Below are positions 1-6,915 of a stretch of 13,287 nucleotides of DNA, piece after piece. Position numbers and translations under genes: made by a program. The stretch spans positions 1 to 13,287 of the forward strand of contig CAZOIK010000092.1 of NCBI GenBank assembly GCA_964579765.1, read 5' to 3'. The DNA comes from DATNBT01 sp964579765. GTDB lineage: Bacteria > Acidobacteriota > Vicinamibacteria > Vicinamibacterales > CAVVIG01. The notes under the pieces are model-generated. The model did no database searches, was not told where the DNA came from, and saw only the letters and a list, made by a program, of their open reading frames with translations. Within the stretch, counting starts at the first letter, position 1, and the number at the start of each line of letters is the position of its first letter.

Positions 1-1713
1 GATGATCGGCGACGTCACGAGGCGAGACGCGTCGGTCGCCTTGAGCACGTTCGTACGGTAGCGGTAGATGTTCGTTTGCGTCTGCAAGAAGCTCAGGTTG
101 ATCGCGTCTTCGACCTTGTGGATGCGCGCGTTGATCGCGTCGGTGAAGGAGGAAAGGCCGGTCGTGCCGAGCAGGTTCAGATCGTTGGCGGTGAAGAGCG
201 GGATCTTGTTGTTTGTGTACGGTGCCGCACCCGCGAGTGTTGTCAGGCGCGTCACTTCGTTCGAGGTGAACTGCTTGCTTTTCGCGTCGAGCGTCGTGCC
301 GAAGGCTTCAGAACCATCTGCCGGCGGGGTGTAGACGGCGGCGTCGCGGGCCTTCAGTTCGTCGGCGGAGAGCCCTGCGTCGAGATCGAGCACGGGCTGT
401 CCCGTGACGGTCAGGAGCACGGACGCCTCCTGCTGCAGGAACTTGCGATGCTGCAGGACGGCGTTGCGCGCGTTGATCGCCTTCGTCTGCTCGTCGTAGA
501 AGACCTGTGCGACGACTTCGGTCAAGAGGACGTCAGGGTCGTAGAGGTCGTCGGTCAGCGGCACCAAGACGTTGGCCGACTCCACGCCCGTCAGGTCGAA
601 CGGCGCCGAGAACATCATCGCGCGCAGCGCCGTCTCGACCTCCTCGGCGTGAATCGGCGCGGCCCGCACCGACCATTGCTTCGGAAACCAGCGGTTCTTC
701 TTCTGCTGCAGATCGATAGCCCCGGCCGGCAGGATCGTCGACGCCGGCAGCGTGAGGTACGGCGTCAAGTCGGTCTGCGACGCGATCTGCGCGTTCTGCT
801 CGAGCACCTGCAGCAGCCTCGCTTCGGCCGCGGCATACGGCACGGAGAGGAACGCGCCGCCGACGGCCGGTGCGGCACTCACCAGTTCGGCTCGAGGCGC
901 CCGGCCGCCGCTGCGGACGACGACGTTGCGATCGAAGAAGAGGAGCGTCCATGCGTTGTCGAAGGCGGCGAGACCGAGTGCGACGCCGATTGCGCTCCAC
1001 GGCGGCACAAACGCGGTGGACCCGTCCGCGGGATCCGGCCCGAACTCCGCGTTGAAGACGCACGACGCGATTCGGTTGCGGAACGTGCCGGCGGGCGTGG
1101 CCGACGGCAGGGTCAGGGGCGGCGTGTTCGGCCAGATCGCCAGCACGAGTTCGGCGCCGTCCACGAGCTGCCAGTCTTCGAACGCGTACTCTTCCGGATC
1201 GCGCGTCGCTGACGAGGTGAGCTCACCGGTGACCTCGAGGCAGCCGCCGGACGTGATCGTCGCCTTACCAGTCACCGGCCGCAGCAGCAAGACGAAGACG
1301 CGGGTCTTCTGCTTGGGGTCCTTCTTCAGATCGCCGAAGTTCTGAAGCGTCACGCCGGTCACGGCGTCAACGACGGGAACCGCGTCCACCGCTGGCATGA
1401 CGAGATCGCGCAGCAACGTGACGTCTTCGCCGGTTGCGGCAAATCCGTAGCCGGCCGTGACGCGGACGCGTCCGCTCGCATCCAGGCTGGCGGCGAGGCC
1501 GCTCGCGATGCCGGGCGTGACGAGCTGCGAGAGCAGCGCGAGGCGTCCCGATCGGTACAACTGTTCGGCCGTCAGCGCGGTGTCGGTGAGCGCGCGGCCG
1601 GTGTAAAGCGACAGCCGATGCCGCCAGCCGGGATCGACCTGCTGCAACAGCTCGGGCTCGATGTCAACGAGGCTTTCGCCGGGGGCTGGCGTGCGGAGTG
1701 GTGCGGTGCTCAT
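1..1713 (-). CDS. Large baseplate-locus protein, third of three with the shared N-terminal domain (partial, at least 571 aa)
   Basis: The frame from ATG 1713 stays open for 571 codons to the left edge, so the C-terminus is missing. Residues about 37-104 show the shared domain in a more diverged form: TGRALTDTALTAEQLYRSGRLALL, then TPGIASGL and GRVRVTAGYGF...GEDVTLLRDL. The middle (about 130-330) is beta-rich, with strands such as RVFVLLLRPV and WTLLFFDRNVVV. The later part (about 340-571) contains predicted helices, including AVLQHRKFLQQEASVLL and, near the edge, ARIHKVEDAINLSFLQTQTNIYRYRTNVL. The start lies 18 bases after the preceding stop with only a weak GAGCGAG site. Third-codon G/C bias on this strand is strong and continuous, supporting real coding. 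Likely a large structural component; the exact role is not recognised. Confidence 0.85.
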   Translation of the reverse strand, partial: MSTAPLRTPAPGESLVDIEPELLQQVDPGWRHRLSLYTGRALTDTALTAEQLYRSGRLALLSQLVTPGIASGLAASLDASGRVRVTAGYGFAATGEDVTLLRDLVMPAVDAVPVVDAVTGVTLQNFGDLKKDPKQKTRVFVLLLRPVTGKATITSGGCLEVTGELTSSATRDPEEYAFEDWQLVDGAELVLAIWPNTPPLTLPSATPAGTFRNRIASCVFNAEFGPDPADGSTAFVPPWSAIGVALGLAAFDNAWTLLFFDRNVVVRSGGRAPRAELVSAAPAVGGAFLSVPYAAAEARLLQVLEQNAQIASQTDLTPYLTLPASTILPAGAIDLQQKKNRWFPKQWSVRAAPIHAEEVETALRAMMFSAPFDLTGVESANVLVPLTDDLYDPDVLLTEVVAQVFYDEQTKAINARNAVLQHRKFLQQEASVLLTVTGQPVLDLDAGLSADELKARDAAVYTPPADGSEAFGTTLDAKSKQFTSNEVTRLTTLAGAAPYTNNKIPLFTANDLNLLGTTGLSSFTDAINARIHKVEDAINLSFLQTQTNIYRYRTNVLKATDASRLVTSPII

Positions 1714-1731
1714 GGCTCGCTCTGTTGTGCG

Positions 1732-3069
1732 TCAGTTGCTGAAGTCCACGAACTGCGGCGCGCTCTTCCGCCGCACGTAGAAGCCGAGCGTGTTGGTGCC
1801 GATCGCCTGGCCCCAGTCGGACGCGCCGCTGACGGCCGTCGGCTGAATCGTCAGGTCGCCGCGATAGAGCCGCAGCAGCTCGATCGGCCGGCGGAAGCTG
1901 ATGATCTGCGGCACGGCCGGTTGCAGCGCCTGCGGCGTCAGCTTCTTCTGCAGCGCCGCGAAGTTGGCGCGCGGCACCGGAATGAGCGCGAACACGGCGA
2001 GCTGCGTGTAGTCGTCGGGTGCGAGCGTCAGATCGAGCGGCGGCAGATCGAACCCGTCGTTGACGAGCGCCGGCAGTTCGTCCGTCGGAATGATGCTCAC
2101 GCGCACATCCAGGTGCTGCGGAAAGTAGCTCTGCGTGAACGCCCGGACGTCAATGCTCTGGAGCGGAAAGCGTCCCACCGGCGGCAGCAATCGGAAATAC
2201 TGCGACGCAGAAAAATTGCCGGCGTTCGCGCCGCGCGCCGCGAGCACCTGCTGGAGCTGCGCGTCGTACTGCTGAAAGAACGCCATCTCGGTGGACCGAT
2301 CGGTGAGGCCGAACTGCTGCCCCGCATAGTCGGAGGGCGCCTCGCGCCGTACCAGCCACTGGTCCACCCACTCGACGGTGCCGCGTTCGAGACTGACGAT
2401 CGCGAGCGGCAGCAGCGAGTCGTTGAGCTGCACCTGCGCGCGCTGCGTCCCGCTGAAGATCTGCCACGCGAGCGCGGCCTGCCGGTCGGCGGGCTCGAAG
2501 GCCGACACCGGATTCGGATACGGCACCAACGCCACCGCCGTCGCCTCGACGATGTCGCCGTCGTGCGTCTGACGCGTGCCCTGGATCGACGTGGGGTAGG
2601 ACGTGATCGGGTTGGCCGTGAACTCCACCGGCCGCAGCGCGAGCACGTAGATCCCGCTGCGTGTCCGGCGCGCCTGCTGCGGTAACATGCCGAGGCCGAA
2701 GTTGACGTCGAGCTTCTGCTCTTCGGCGAGATCGGACAGCACGACGTCGAGATCGCTCGGCAGGAGCACGAGCTCGCCGCCGGGCGTGACGCCCTGGCCG
2801 GCCTTGATCGTCAGCGTCAGGTTGTCGGAGGTGACGACCTGCAGGCCGTGCACGACGCCGAAGCCCGCGGTGCGGCCGAGGTCCGCCTGCCGCTGGAGGA
2901 AGTAGTCCTGCTCGCGCGCGAGATCGCGCGCCGCGAGGAAGCGGCCGTCGAACCAGAGGGGCCGGCGACGCCGGCTGTCGAGCACCAGCGCGCCGCTCTG
3001 CGTGTACGCCTGCACCTGGTCCGACGTCAGCGGCTGCCGCGTCGATCCTTGCGTGAATGACATCGCCAT
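1732..3069 (-). CDS. Baseplate-locus accessory protein, second of three with a shared N-terminal domain (445 aa)
   Basis: This 445-residue protein opens with a Gln/Ser/Thr-rich lead and a basic stretch (DSRRRRPLWFDGRF). Residues about 38-110 carry the shared domain: DGRFLAARDLAREQDYFLQRQADL, FGVVHGLQV, LTLTIKAG.G...GGELVLLPSDL. The C-terminal region (about 130-445) is mixed alpha/beta and includes a Gln-rich helical part (AFFQQYDAQLQQVLAARGA, about 260-280), then strand-rich stretches. Its end (RKSAPQFVDFSN) shows no motif I know. The ATG at 3069 was chosen because AGAGG lies about nine bases upstream; an ATG two codons later at 3063 is less well spaced. Function unknown: a structural baseplate or fibre-like role is inferred from the operon and the duplicated domain. 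Confidence 0.82.
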   Translation of the reverse strand: MAMSFTQGSTRQPLTSDQVQAYTQSGALVLDSRRRRPLWFDGRFLAARDLAREQDYFLQRQADLGRTAGFGVVHGLQVVTSDNLTLTIKAGQGVTPGGELVLLPSDLDVVLSDLAEEQKLDVNFGLGMLPQQARRTRSGIYVLALRPVEFTANPITSYPTSIQGTRQTHDGDIVEATAVALVPYPNPVSAFEPADRQAALAWQIFSGTQRAQVQLNDSLLPLAIVSLERGTVEWVDQWLVRREAPSDYAGQQFGLTDRSTEMAFFQQYDAQLQQVLAARGANAGNFSASQYFRLLPPVGRFPLQSIDVRAFTQSYFPQHLDVRVSIIPTDELPALVNDGFDLPPLDLTLAPDDYTQLAVFALIPVPRANFAALQKKLTPQALQPAVPQIISFRRPIELLRLYRGDLTIQPTAVSGASDWGQAIGTNTLGFYVRRKSAPQFVDFSN

Positions 3070-3073
3070 GGCG

Positions 3074-3922
3074 CTATACCTCTCCGGTCGTCAGGCCTGC
3101 CCAGCGCGCCGCGAGTGCGGCCGGATACAGAAACAGGCGCGACAGATTGTTCACGGTGACTGCAGTCAGATCCCACGTCGGCACCGCGCCCGCCGGCGCC
3201 TGCGCGCCCTTGATGCTGAGGCGCGCGAGAAACACCGAGGTGCGATCGAACGTCGGATCGCTCGGGTACTCGACCGGCGTCAACGCCGGTCCGAGATCCG
3301 CGTCGAGAATGTGCTGCTTCAGCGTGTCGGCGGTGGGATCGGCGGCGCTACTGCCGGGCGCGCGCAGCGGGCCGACGCCGGCCCATGCGTCCTGCGGCAG
3401 CTTGGGATCCGCGTCCGCACGAAGCACGAGCAGCATCGCGAACGAATCGAGGAGCCGGTTCGGCACGAACGCATCCGTCGCGTCGTAGTCGTCCATCGTC
3501 GCGAACGACGGCGTCTTGCCGCGATCGGCGGCGACGAACGTCAGGAAGACGTCCGCGACGATCTGGCCCGCCTTGAAGGCGTTGAGCAGATCCTGCGGCG
3601 CGCTCGCCTTCTTGTTCGAGAGGAACGCGTCGAGGCGCAGGCAGACCATCGACGGCACTTCGATGATGCGACCGGCGCGGTCGATGGCGACGCCGGCCGT
3701 GACCTGCAGCTCGACGTCGGCTGGTGCGGCGGCGCTCTTCACCTGCACCTTCAGCCCCGACACCGTGCCCGTGCCGACGGCGCTCGCCAGCATGCGCGCG
3801 AGCCGGCCGCGATGGTAGTTCTGCTCGGCCTGGAAATCGTCGGCGCCGAGCATCCGGCCGATCGCGTACGAGACGCGCAGCGGATCGATCGGACTCGACA
3901 GTGGATCGCCGTTGATGGCCAT
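3074..3922 (-). CDS. Baseplate-locus accessory protein, first of three with a shared N-terminal domain (282 aa)
   Basis: I cannot name this family with confidence. Residues about 20-95 contain a domain also found in the next two genes: GRMLGADDFQAEQNYHRGRLARM, then GTVSGLKV and ELQVTAGVAID.AGR.IEVPS. The shared pattern is GR.L...D...EQ.Y...R.A.L.....G...GL, followed by .V.AG......G. The rest (about 100-282) is mixed and includes an acidic segment (ATMDDYDATDAF) and a C-terminal region rich in small hydrophobic residues (LFLYPAALAARWAGL). No membrane segment or signal peptide is visible. ATG 3922 has a GGGAG site a few bases upstream and lies nine bases after the preceding stop; the next gene starts four bases after this one's stop. 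Position after the wedge genes suggests a baseplate-attached or fibre-like part, which is inference. Confidence 0.82.
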   Translation of the reverse strand: MAINGDPLSSPIDPLRVSYAIGRMLGADDFQAEQNYHRGRLARMLASAVGTGTVSGLKVQVKSAAAPADVELQVTAGVAIDRAGRIIEVPSMVCLRLDAFLSNKKASAPQDLLNAFKAGQIVADVFLTFVAADRGKTPSFATMDDYDATDAFVPNRLLDSFAMLLVLRADADPKLPQDAWAGVGPLRAPGSSAADPTADTLKQHILDADLGPALTPVEYPSDPTFDRTSVFLARLSIKGAQAPAGAVPTWDLTAVTVNNLSRLFLYPAALAARWAGLTTGEV

Positions 3923-3931
3923 TGCGCTCCC

Positions 3932-4105
3932 TCAGCCCTGTTTGATGGTGACCACGATGCGTCCGCTGCCAGACAGGCCGGCATCGTCGGTCGCGGTCAA
4001 CGTGATGGTGAACGTGCCGGTCAGCTTCAGAGGCGAGAACGTGATCGTCGGCGCCTTCGTGTGGACGATCTGCCCCGGCTTCAGCACGACCGGTGCATCA
4101 GGCAC
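3932..4105 (-). CDS. Very small protein: second half of a PKD/Ig-like domain (57 aa)
   Basis: This open frame starts at GTG 4105, overlaps the preceding stop by eight bases and encodes 57 residues. After a short lead (VPDAPVVLKPGQIVH) it shows the second half of a PKD/Ig-like domain: F.P..LTGTFTITLTATDDAGLSG and a final strand RIVVTIKQG. It aligns with the N-terminal part of the 102-residue protein (L..GKYTVTVTVTDDLGM) and ends cleanly after the last expected strand. Joined to the end of that protein it would complete one domain, which argues it is coding despite its size. A GGAG eight bases upstream supports initiation here. The alternative is a one-base frameshift, natural or from sequencing, in one longer gene; a +1 shift within the GTGAAGGGTGCC stretch would join the frames. 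The next gene starts nine bases after its stop. Confidence 0.6.
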   Translation of the reverse strand: MPDAPVVLKPGQIVHTKAPTITFSPLKLTGTFTITLTATDDAGLSGSGRIVVTIKQG

Positions 4106-4406
4106 CCTTCACGCTCCACGTGTAGTCGGTGATCTTGCCCGTCGTCTGCACGGCCGCCTTGAGTCCGAAGTTCTGGGCGTAACCGACGACCGTCGGTCCC
4201 GTGACGTTGACGACTGGCGCGGCGCGCACCTCGAACGTGAACGGCGCCGACTGGCTCTTCATGCCCAGGTCGTCGGTCACGGTCACCGTGACGGTGTACT
4301 TGCCGACCGCCAGCGACGCGGTCGAACTCTGCTGTACGTCGAGCGCCGGATCGGCGCTGGTGTCCTGCGGTCCGCTGAGTAAGGCGCCGGCTGAAACTGT
4401 GGCCAT
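4098..4406 (-). CDS. Small protein made of two PKD half-domains (102 aa)
   Basis: This 102-residue protein has an inverted domain layout. Residues about 1-64 are the second half of a PKD/Ig-like domain (SLAVGKYTVTVTVTDDLGM, then FTFEVRAAP). Residues about 65-102 are the first half of another (VVNVTGPTVVGYAQNFGLKA, then ITDYTWSVKGA). The first half aligns well with the tail-I C-terminus: both contain v.(V/I)TGP..VG....F.L and I(T/D).(F/Y).W, and both stop six or seven residues after the Trp. It starts at ATG 4406 with AGAAGGA nine bases upstream and 16 bases after the tail-I stop. It may complement the half-domain of the tail-I protein and offer its own half to the next protein. Alternatively it is a piece of a larger gene broken by indels. 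No signal peptide is visible. Confidence 0.72.
   Translation of the reverse strand: MATVSAGALLSGPQDTSADPALDVQQSSTASLAVGKYTVTVTVTDDLGMKSQSAPFTFEVRAAPVVNVTGPTVVGYAQNFGLKAAVQTTGKITDYTWSVKGA
4114..4117 (-). promoter_or_regulatory. Ribosome binding site of the 57-aa PKD protein
   Basis: GGAG on the minus strand lies eight bases before the GTG at 4105, inside the last codons of the preceding gene. It is the main sequence support for a separate start of the downstream half-domain protein. Confidence 0.5.
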
Positions 4407-4415
4407 GTCGAGTCA

Positions 4416-4422
4416 TCCTTCT
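4416..4422 (-). promoter_or_regulatory. Ribosome binding site of the 102-aa PKD protein
   Basis: The minus strand reads AGAAGGA here, nine bases before the ATG at 4406 and just after the tail-I stop. It supports independent initiation of the small gene rather than a read-through product. Confidence 0.7.
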
Positions 4423-4554
4423 TCAGTTGGGTCCACTGACGATCGTCCAGTGGAAGTTGGTGATGGTGTGGCCTTCGGGCGCGCTCGAGGCGCTCGCGTC
4501 GAGCGTGAACGGCGTGCCGACGCCGACCGCCGCCGGCCCGGTGATGCGCGCGAT
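4423..4554 (-). other. N-terminal half of a PKD/Ig-like domain ending the tail-I protein
   Basis: Residues about 788-830 read A.ITGP..VG....F.LDASAS....H.ITNFHW, the first strands of a PKD-type domain up to the conserved Trp. The protein stops seven residues after that Trp, without the 'G.YTVTVTVTDD.G' second half. The same first-half pattern recurs at the end of the next small protein. Confidence 0.7.
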
Positions 4555-6915
4555 GGGAAGGGCAAAGTCGGCGGCGCCAGCCGTGTCTTCGACGCGCGGA
4601 TCGAGCGACGGCAGGTGCGCGATGAACGCGCGGCGGCCGATCGTGCTCTCGCCGACGCGCGCGATCTCGCGCGGCGGATCGGGCGCGAGGTACGAGTTCA
4701 CGCCCACGAGCGACGCCATGCCGACGATGAACGCCTGCGAGGCGCGCATATACGTGACGGCGACGTGCGCCGGCTTCTCGCGTTCGACGACGCGCTGGAC
4801 GACCTGCTGATCGACCGTCTCGACCTGGTCGTGGATGAAGACCGTCAACCGGTTCGCGAGATTCTCGTAGAACGTGTCAACCCGCGCCTGTTCCTGCGCG
4901 GTCTGAATCGCGTCGGCATACAGCGCGAGAAACTCTTTCTTGTGCTCGTCGCCAAGAAAGAGCGTGTCGCCGACGTAGGAGTTCGAGCTCTCCCACGTGC
5001 CCGGCAGCAGCGGATCGTCCGTGATGCGCAGATCGGCGCCGAGGATCGTCGCGAAGGTGTGGCGCAGCCGGTAGTCCTCGACGAGAATCACGGCGCCGCG
5101 CTGACACAGGCCGTCGGTCGCGACGTCCACCGCGTCCGCAATCGCCTGCACGGTGCCGCGCTCGGCGTAAAGCTTCGGCGTCGCGACGAGCCGCGCGCGC
5201 CGCCGGCCGGGTGGCATCGGATCTGGATCGACGCCAATCCACGATCCCAGCCAGTCGATCCCGTCGTCTGGCGTCGAGCGGGGGTTGGTCAGCAGGTGCG
5301 CCGCGGCGATGCGATCCTCGAACTGCGTCATCGGCGCTTCGAAGATGTCGACGAAGCGCTCGAACCAGTCGGCGCCGGTGCTCGCGCCCGCCAGATCGGC
5401 CTGCGGGCCGAACGTACTCTCGCGATAGATTTCCGGCAGATAGTGCTCGACGTACGAGAACCGCGGGCCGTAGACACGGAGCGCCGCGATCTCAGGCGTC
5501 GAGCGGCCGTCGCCCGTCAGAACGACGCTGATGCCGAGGTAGCGCCCGCGCAGGCTTCGCACGACGCGATCGGCGCGCTGGACGAGTGTCATGAACAGGC
5601 CGGATCGGTTCGGCTGCGGTGGTTCTCCGACGAGCCCCGGATGGAACGCCACCTCGCTTGGCGTGCGCTGCCACACGCCGCGCGGTACGTCGGAGAAGCC
5701 AGCGGGCGCATCGACGTCGCCGAACAGATGCGGGAATCCGGTCGTGGCAGGATCGCCGAGCTTCGACGGGTCGTCGCTTGCCGTCAGCCAGACGACGGCG
5801 CCGCAGCGCGGCGGCAGGACGGCCTCGAGATAGAGACGATGCCAGACCGTGCGGCTCGCGCCGCTGTCGATCGTCAACGTGTTGCGCGCCGTTCCGGATC
5901 GCGCCAGCGAGTTCAGCGAAAGGGGAACGAGCGGATACAGACTGTCGCCCAGGTTGTAGTACGGCGGCTGGTCGAAGCCGTGCGCGAATGGGCCGGTGTT
6001 CGTGTCGGCGAGCACGTACGAATCACCGGTCGGATCGAGACGCGAGGCCTCCACGCTGGTGTCGAAAATGAACGCCTTTCTGTTGCGCGACGCGATGACC
6101 GCGATGCGACCGCTCTCGAGCCACGCCATCGAGTACGGGAAGCGCGGTCCGGTCAGCGATCGCACCGCGTCGATGGCGACGAGCGACGTGAACGTGCGCA
6201 GCGACACCTGGTCGTTGTCGGCCGCGTTCTTCGCCCACGAGAGCAGCGCAAATTGTCGCTGGCCGTCGCCGGCGATCGCGACGTAGTACTCGCTATCGGG
6301 GAGCGTCAGCGTCGCCGACACACGCGGCGGGTCCGGGTTGTCGTCGCACGGCCGCATCACGCCCGCCGCATATTCGATCGGCGGCAGGTCGGGCAGCGGC
6401 AGTCCTTGCACACGGAGCAGTTGATGATGCTCGCGATCAAGGACGATGACGCCGCCTGCGGGATGCGCGGCGAGCCGCCACGCCGTGAAGGTCCCGGGCA
6501 TGGTGAAATCCGCCCAGCGGTTGCGGCGATCGCAGAAGACGAGTTGCCCGCCGACGGCGATGTACAACACGCCGTCGTAGCCGAGCACGAGGTCTGTGAC
6601 GGCGGCGGATCCCGATGGCGTGAAGATGGGCACCTCGCCGGCGTCGGCAGGTCCAGCGCCGCCAGCCATGATGTGGCCCGACGCGACGTGCGCGTACGTG
6701 CCGAACTGATCGCGCGCGAATGGCGGGGCGTCGAGGAGCGACGCGACATCCGCGAACACCTCGGCCGTCATCGGCGCGTCCGGTGTGCTGCGAAGCTGCA
6801 GCCGCCGTTCGTCGCGGCAGTACTGGACGCCGGCGGCGCCCGTCGTCGTGTCCGCGTCGAGCGTCCAGTCGGGCTCGGCCGACAGCATCCAGAAGCGCAG
6901 TCCGTTCGCGTCCAT
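4423..6915 (-). CDS. Tail protein I-like baseplate wedge protein with propeller-like N-terminus and half-PKD C-terminus (Afp12-like)
   Basis: This 830-residue protein forms the wedge with the J-like protein. The I-family core (TIGR02242-like) begins near residue 470: 'PEIAALRVYGPRFSYVEHYLPEIYRES', then 'WFERFVDIFEAPMTQFEDRI' (about 517-536), 'LLTNPRSTPDDGIDWLGSWIGV' (541-562), 'RRRARLVATPKLYAERGT' (571-588) and 'EKPAHVAVTYMRA' (713-725). Residues about 100-460 are a long beta-rich region with repeated blade-like segments (VLYIAVGGQLVFCD, GGVIVLDREHHQLLRV, GRIAVIASRNRKAFIFD), suggesting a beta-propeller. After the core, a linker leads to residues about 788-830, which match the first half of a PKD/Ig-like domain (ITGPAAVGVGTPFTLDASAS, then FHWTIVSGPN) and stop abruptly. 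The second half of such a domain starts the next gene. The core assignment is firm; the propeller is inferred from pattern. Confidence 0.9.
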   Translation of the reverse strand: MDANGLRFWMLSAEPDWTLDADTTTGAAGVQYCRDERRLQLRSTPDAPMTAEVFADVASLLDAPPFARDQFGTYAHVASGHIMAGGAGPADAGEVPIFTPSGSAAVTDLVLGYDGVLYIAVGGQLVFCDRRNRWADFTMPGTFTAWRLAAHPAGGVIVLDREHHQLLRVQGLPLPDLPPIEYAAGVMRPCDDNPDPPRVSATLTLPDSEYYVAIAGDGQRQFALLSWAKNAADNDQVSLRTFTSLVAIDAVRSLTGPRFPYSMAWLESGRIAVIASRNRKAFIFDTSVEASRLDPTGDSYVLADTNTGPFAHGFDQPPYYNLGDSLYPLVPLSLNSLARSGTARNTLTIDSGASRTVWHRLYLEAVLPPRCGAVVWLTASDDPSKLGDPATTGFPHLFGDVDAPAGFSDVPRGVWQRTPSEVAFHPGLVGEPPQPNRSGLFMTLVQRADRVVRSLRGRYLGISVVLTGDGRSTPEIAALRVYGPRFSYVEHYLPEIYRESTFGPQADLAGASTGADWFERFVDIFEAPMTQFEDRIAAAHLLTNPRSTPDDGIDWLGSWIGVDPDPMPPGRRRARLVATPKLYAERGTVQAIADAVDVATDGLCQRGAVILVEDYRLRHTFATILGADLRITDDPLLPGTWESSNSYVGDTLFLGDEHKKEFLALYADAIQTAQEQARVDTFYENLANRLTVFIHDQVETVDQQVVQRVVEREKPAHVAVTYMRASQAFIVGMASLVGVNSYLAPDPPREIARVGESTIGRRAFIAHLPSLDPRVEDTAGAADFALPIARITGPAAVGVGTPFTLDASASSAPEGHTITNFHWTIVSGPN

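Noticed and set aside
76..1212. Plus-strand open frame of 378 codons at the left end
   Set aside because: It lies opposite the open minus-strand frame 1-1713, which shares a domain with its neighbours and has a sensible composition. The plus-strand product is Arg/Val-rich and featureless.
1618..4132. Two further long plus-strand open frames (1618-2685 and 3002-4132)
   Set aside because: Both are Arg/His/Glu-rich antisense shadows of the 445-aa and 282-aa genes; they cross the minus-strand gene boundaries without any start context.
4407..4422. A simple frameshift joining the tail-I gene to the 102-aa protein
   Set aside because: The tail-I frame stops at 4425-4423, the frame of the 102-aa ORF has its own TGA just before its ATG, and an AGAAGGA ribosome binding site is present. 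No single-base change close to the stop gives a clean fusion, so separate genes are the better reading.
3923..4440. Transcription terminator or promoter around the small PKD genes
   Set aside because: No GC-rich hairpin followed by a T run, and no convincing -35/-10 pair, could be made out in the short gaps; the spacing suggests one continuous transcript.
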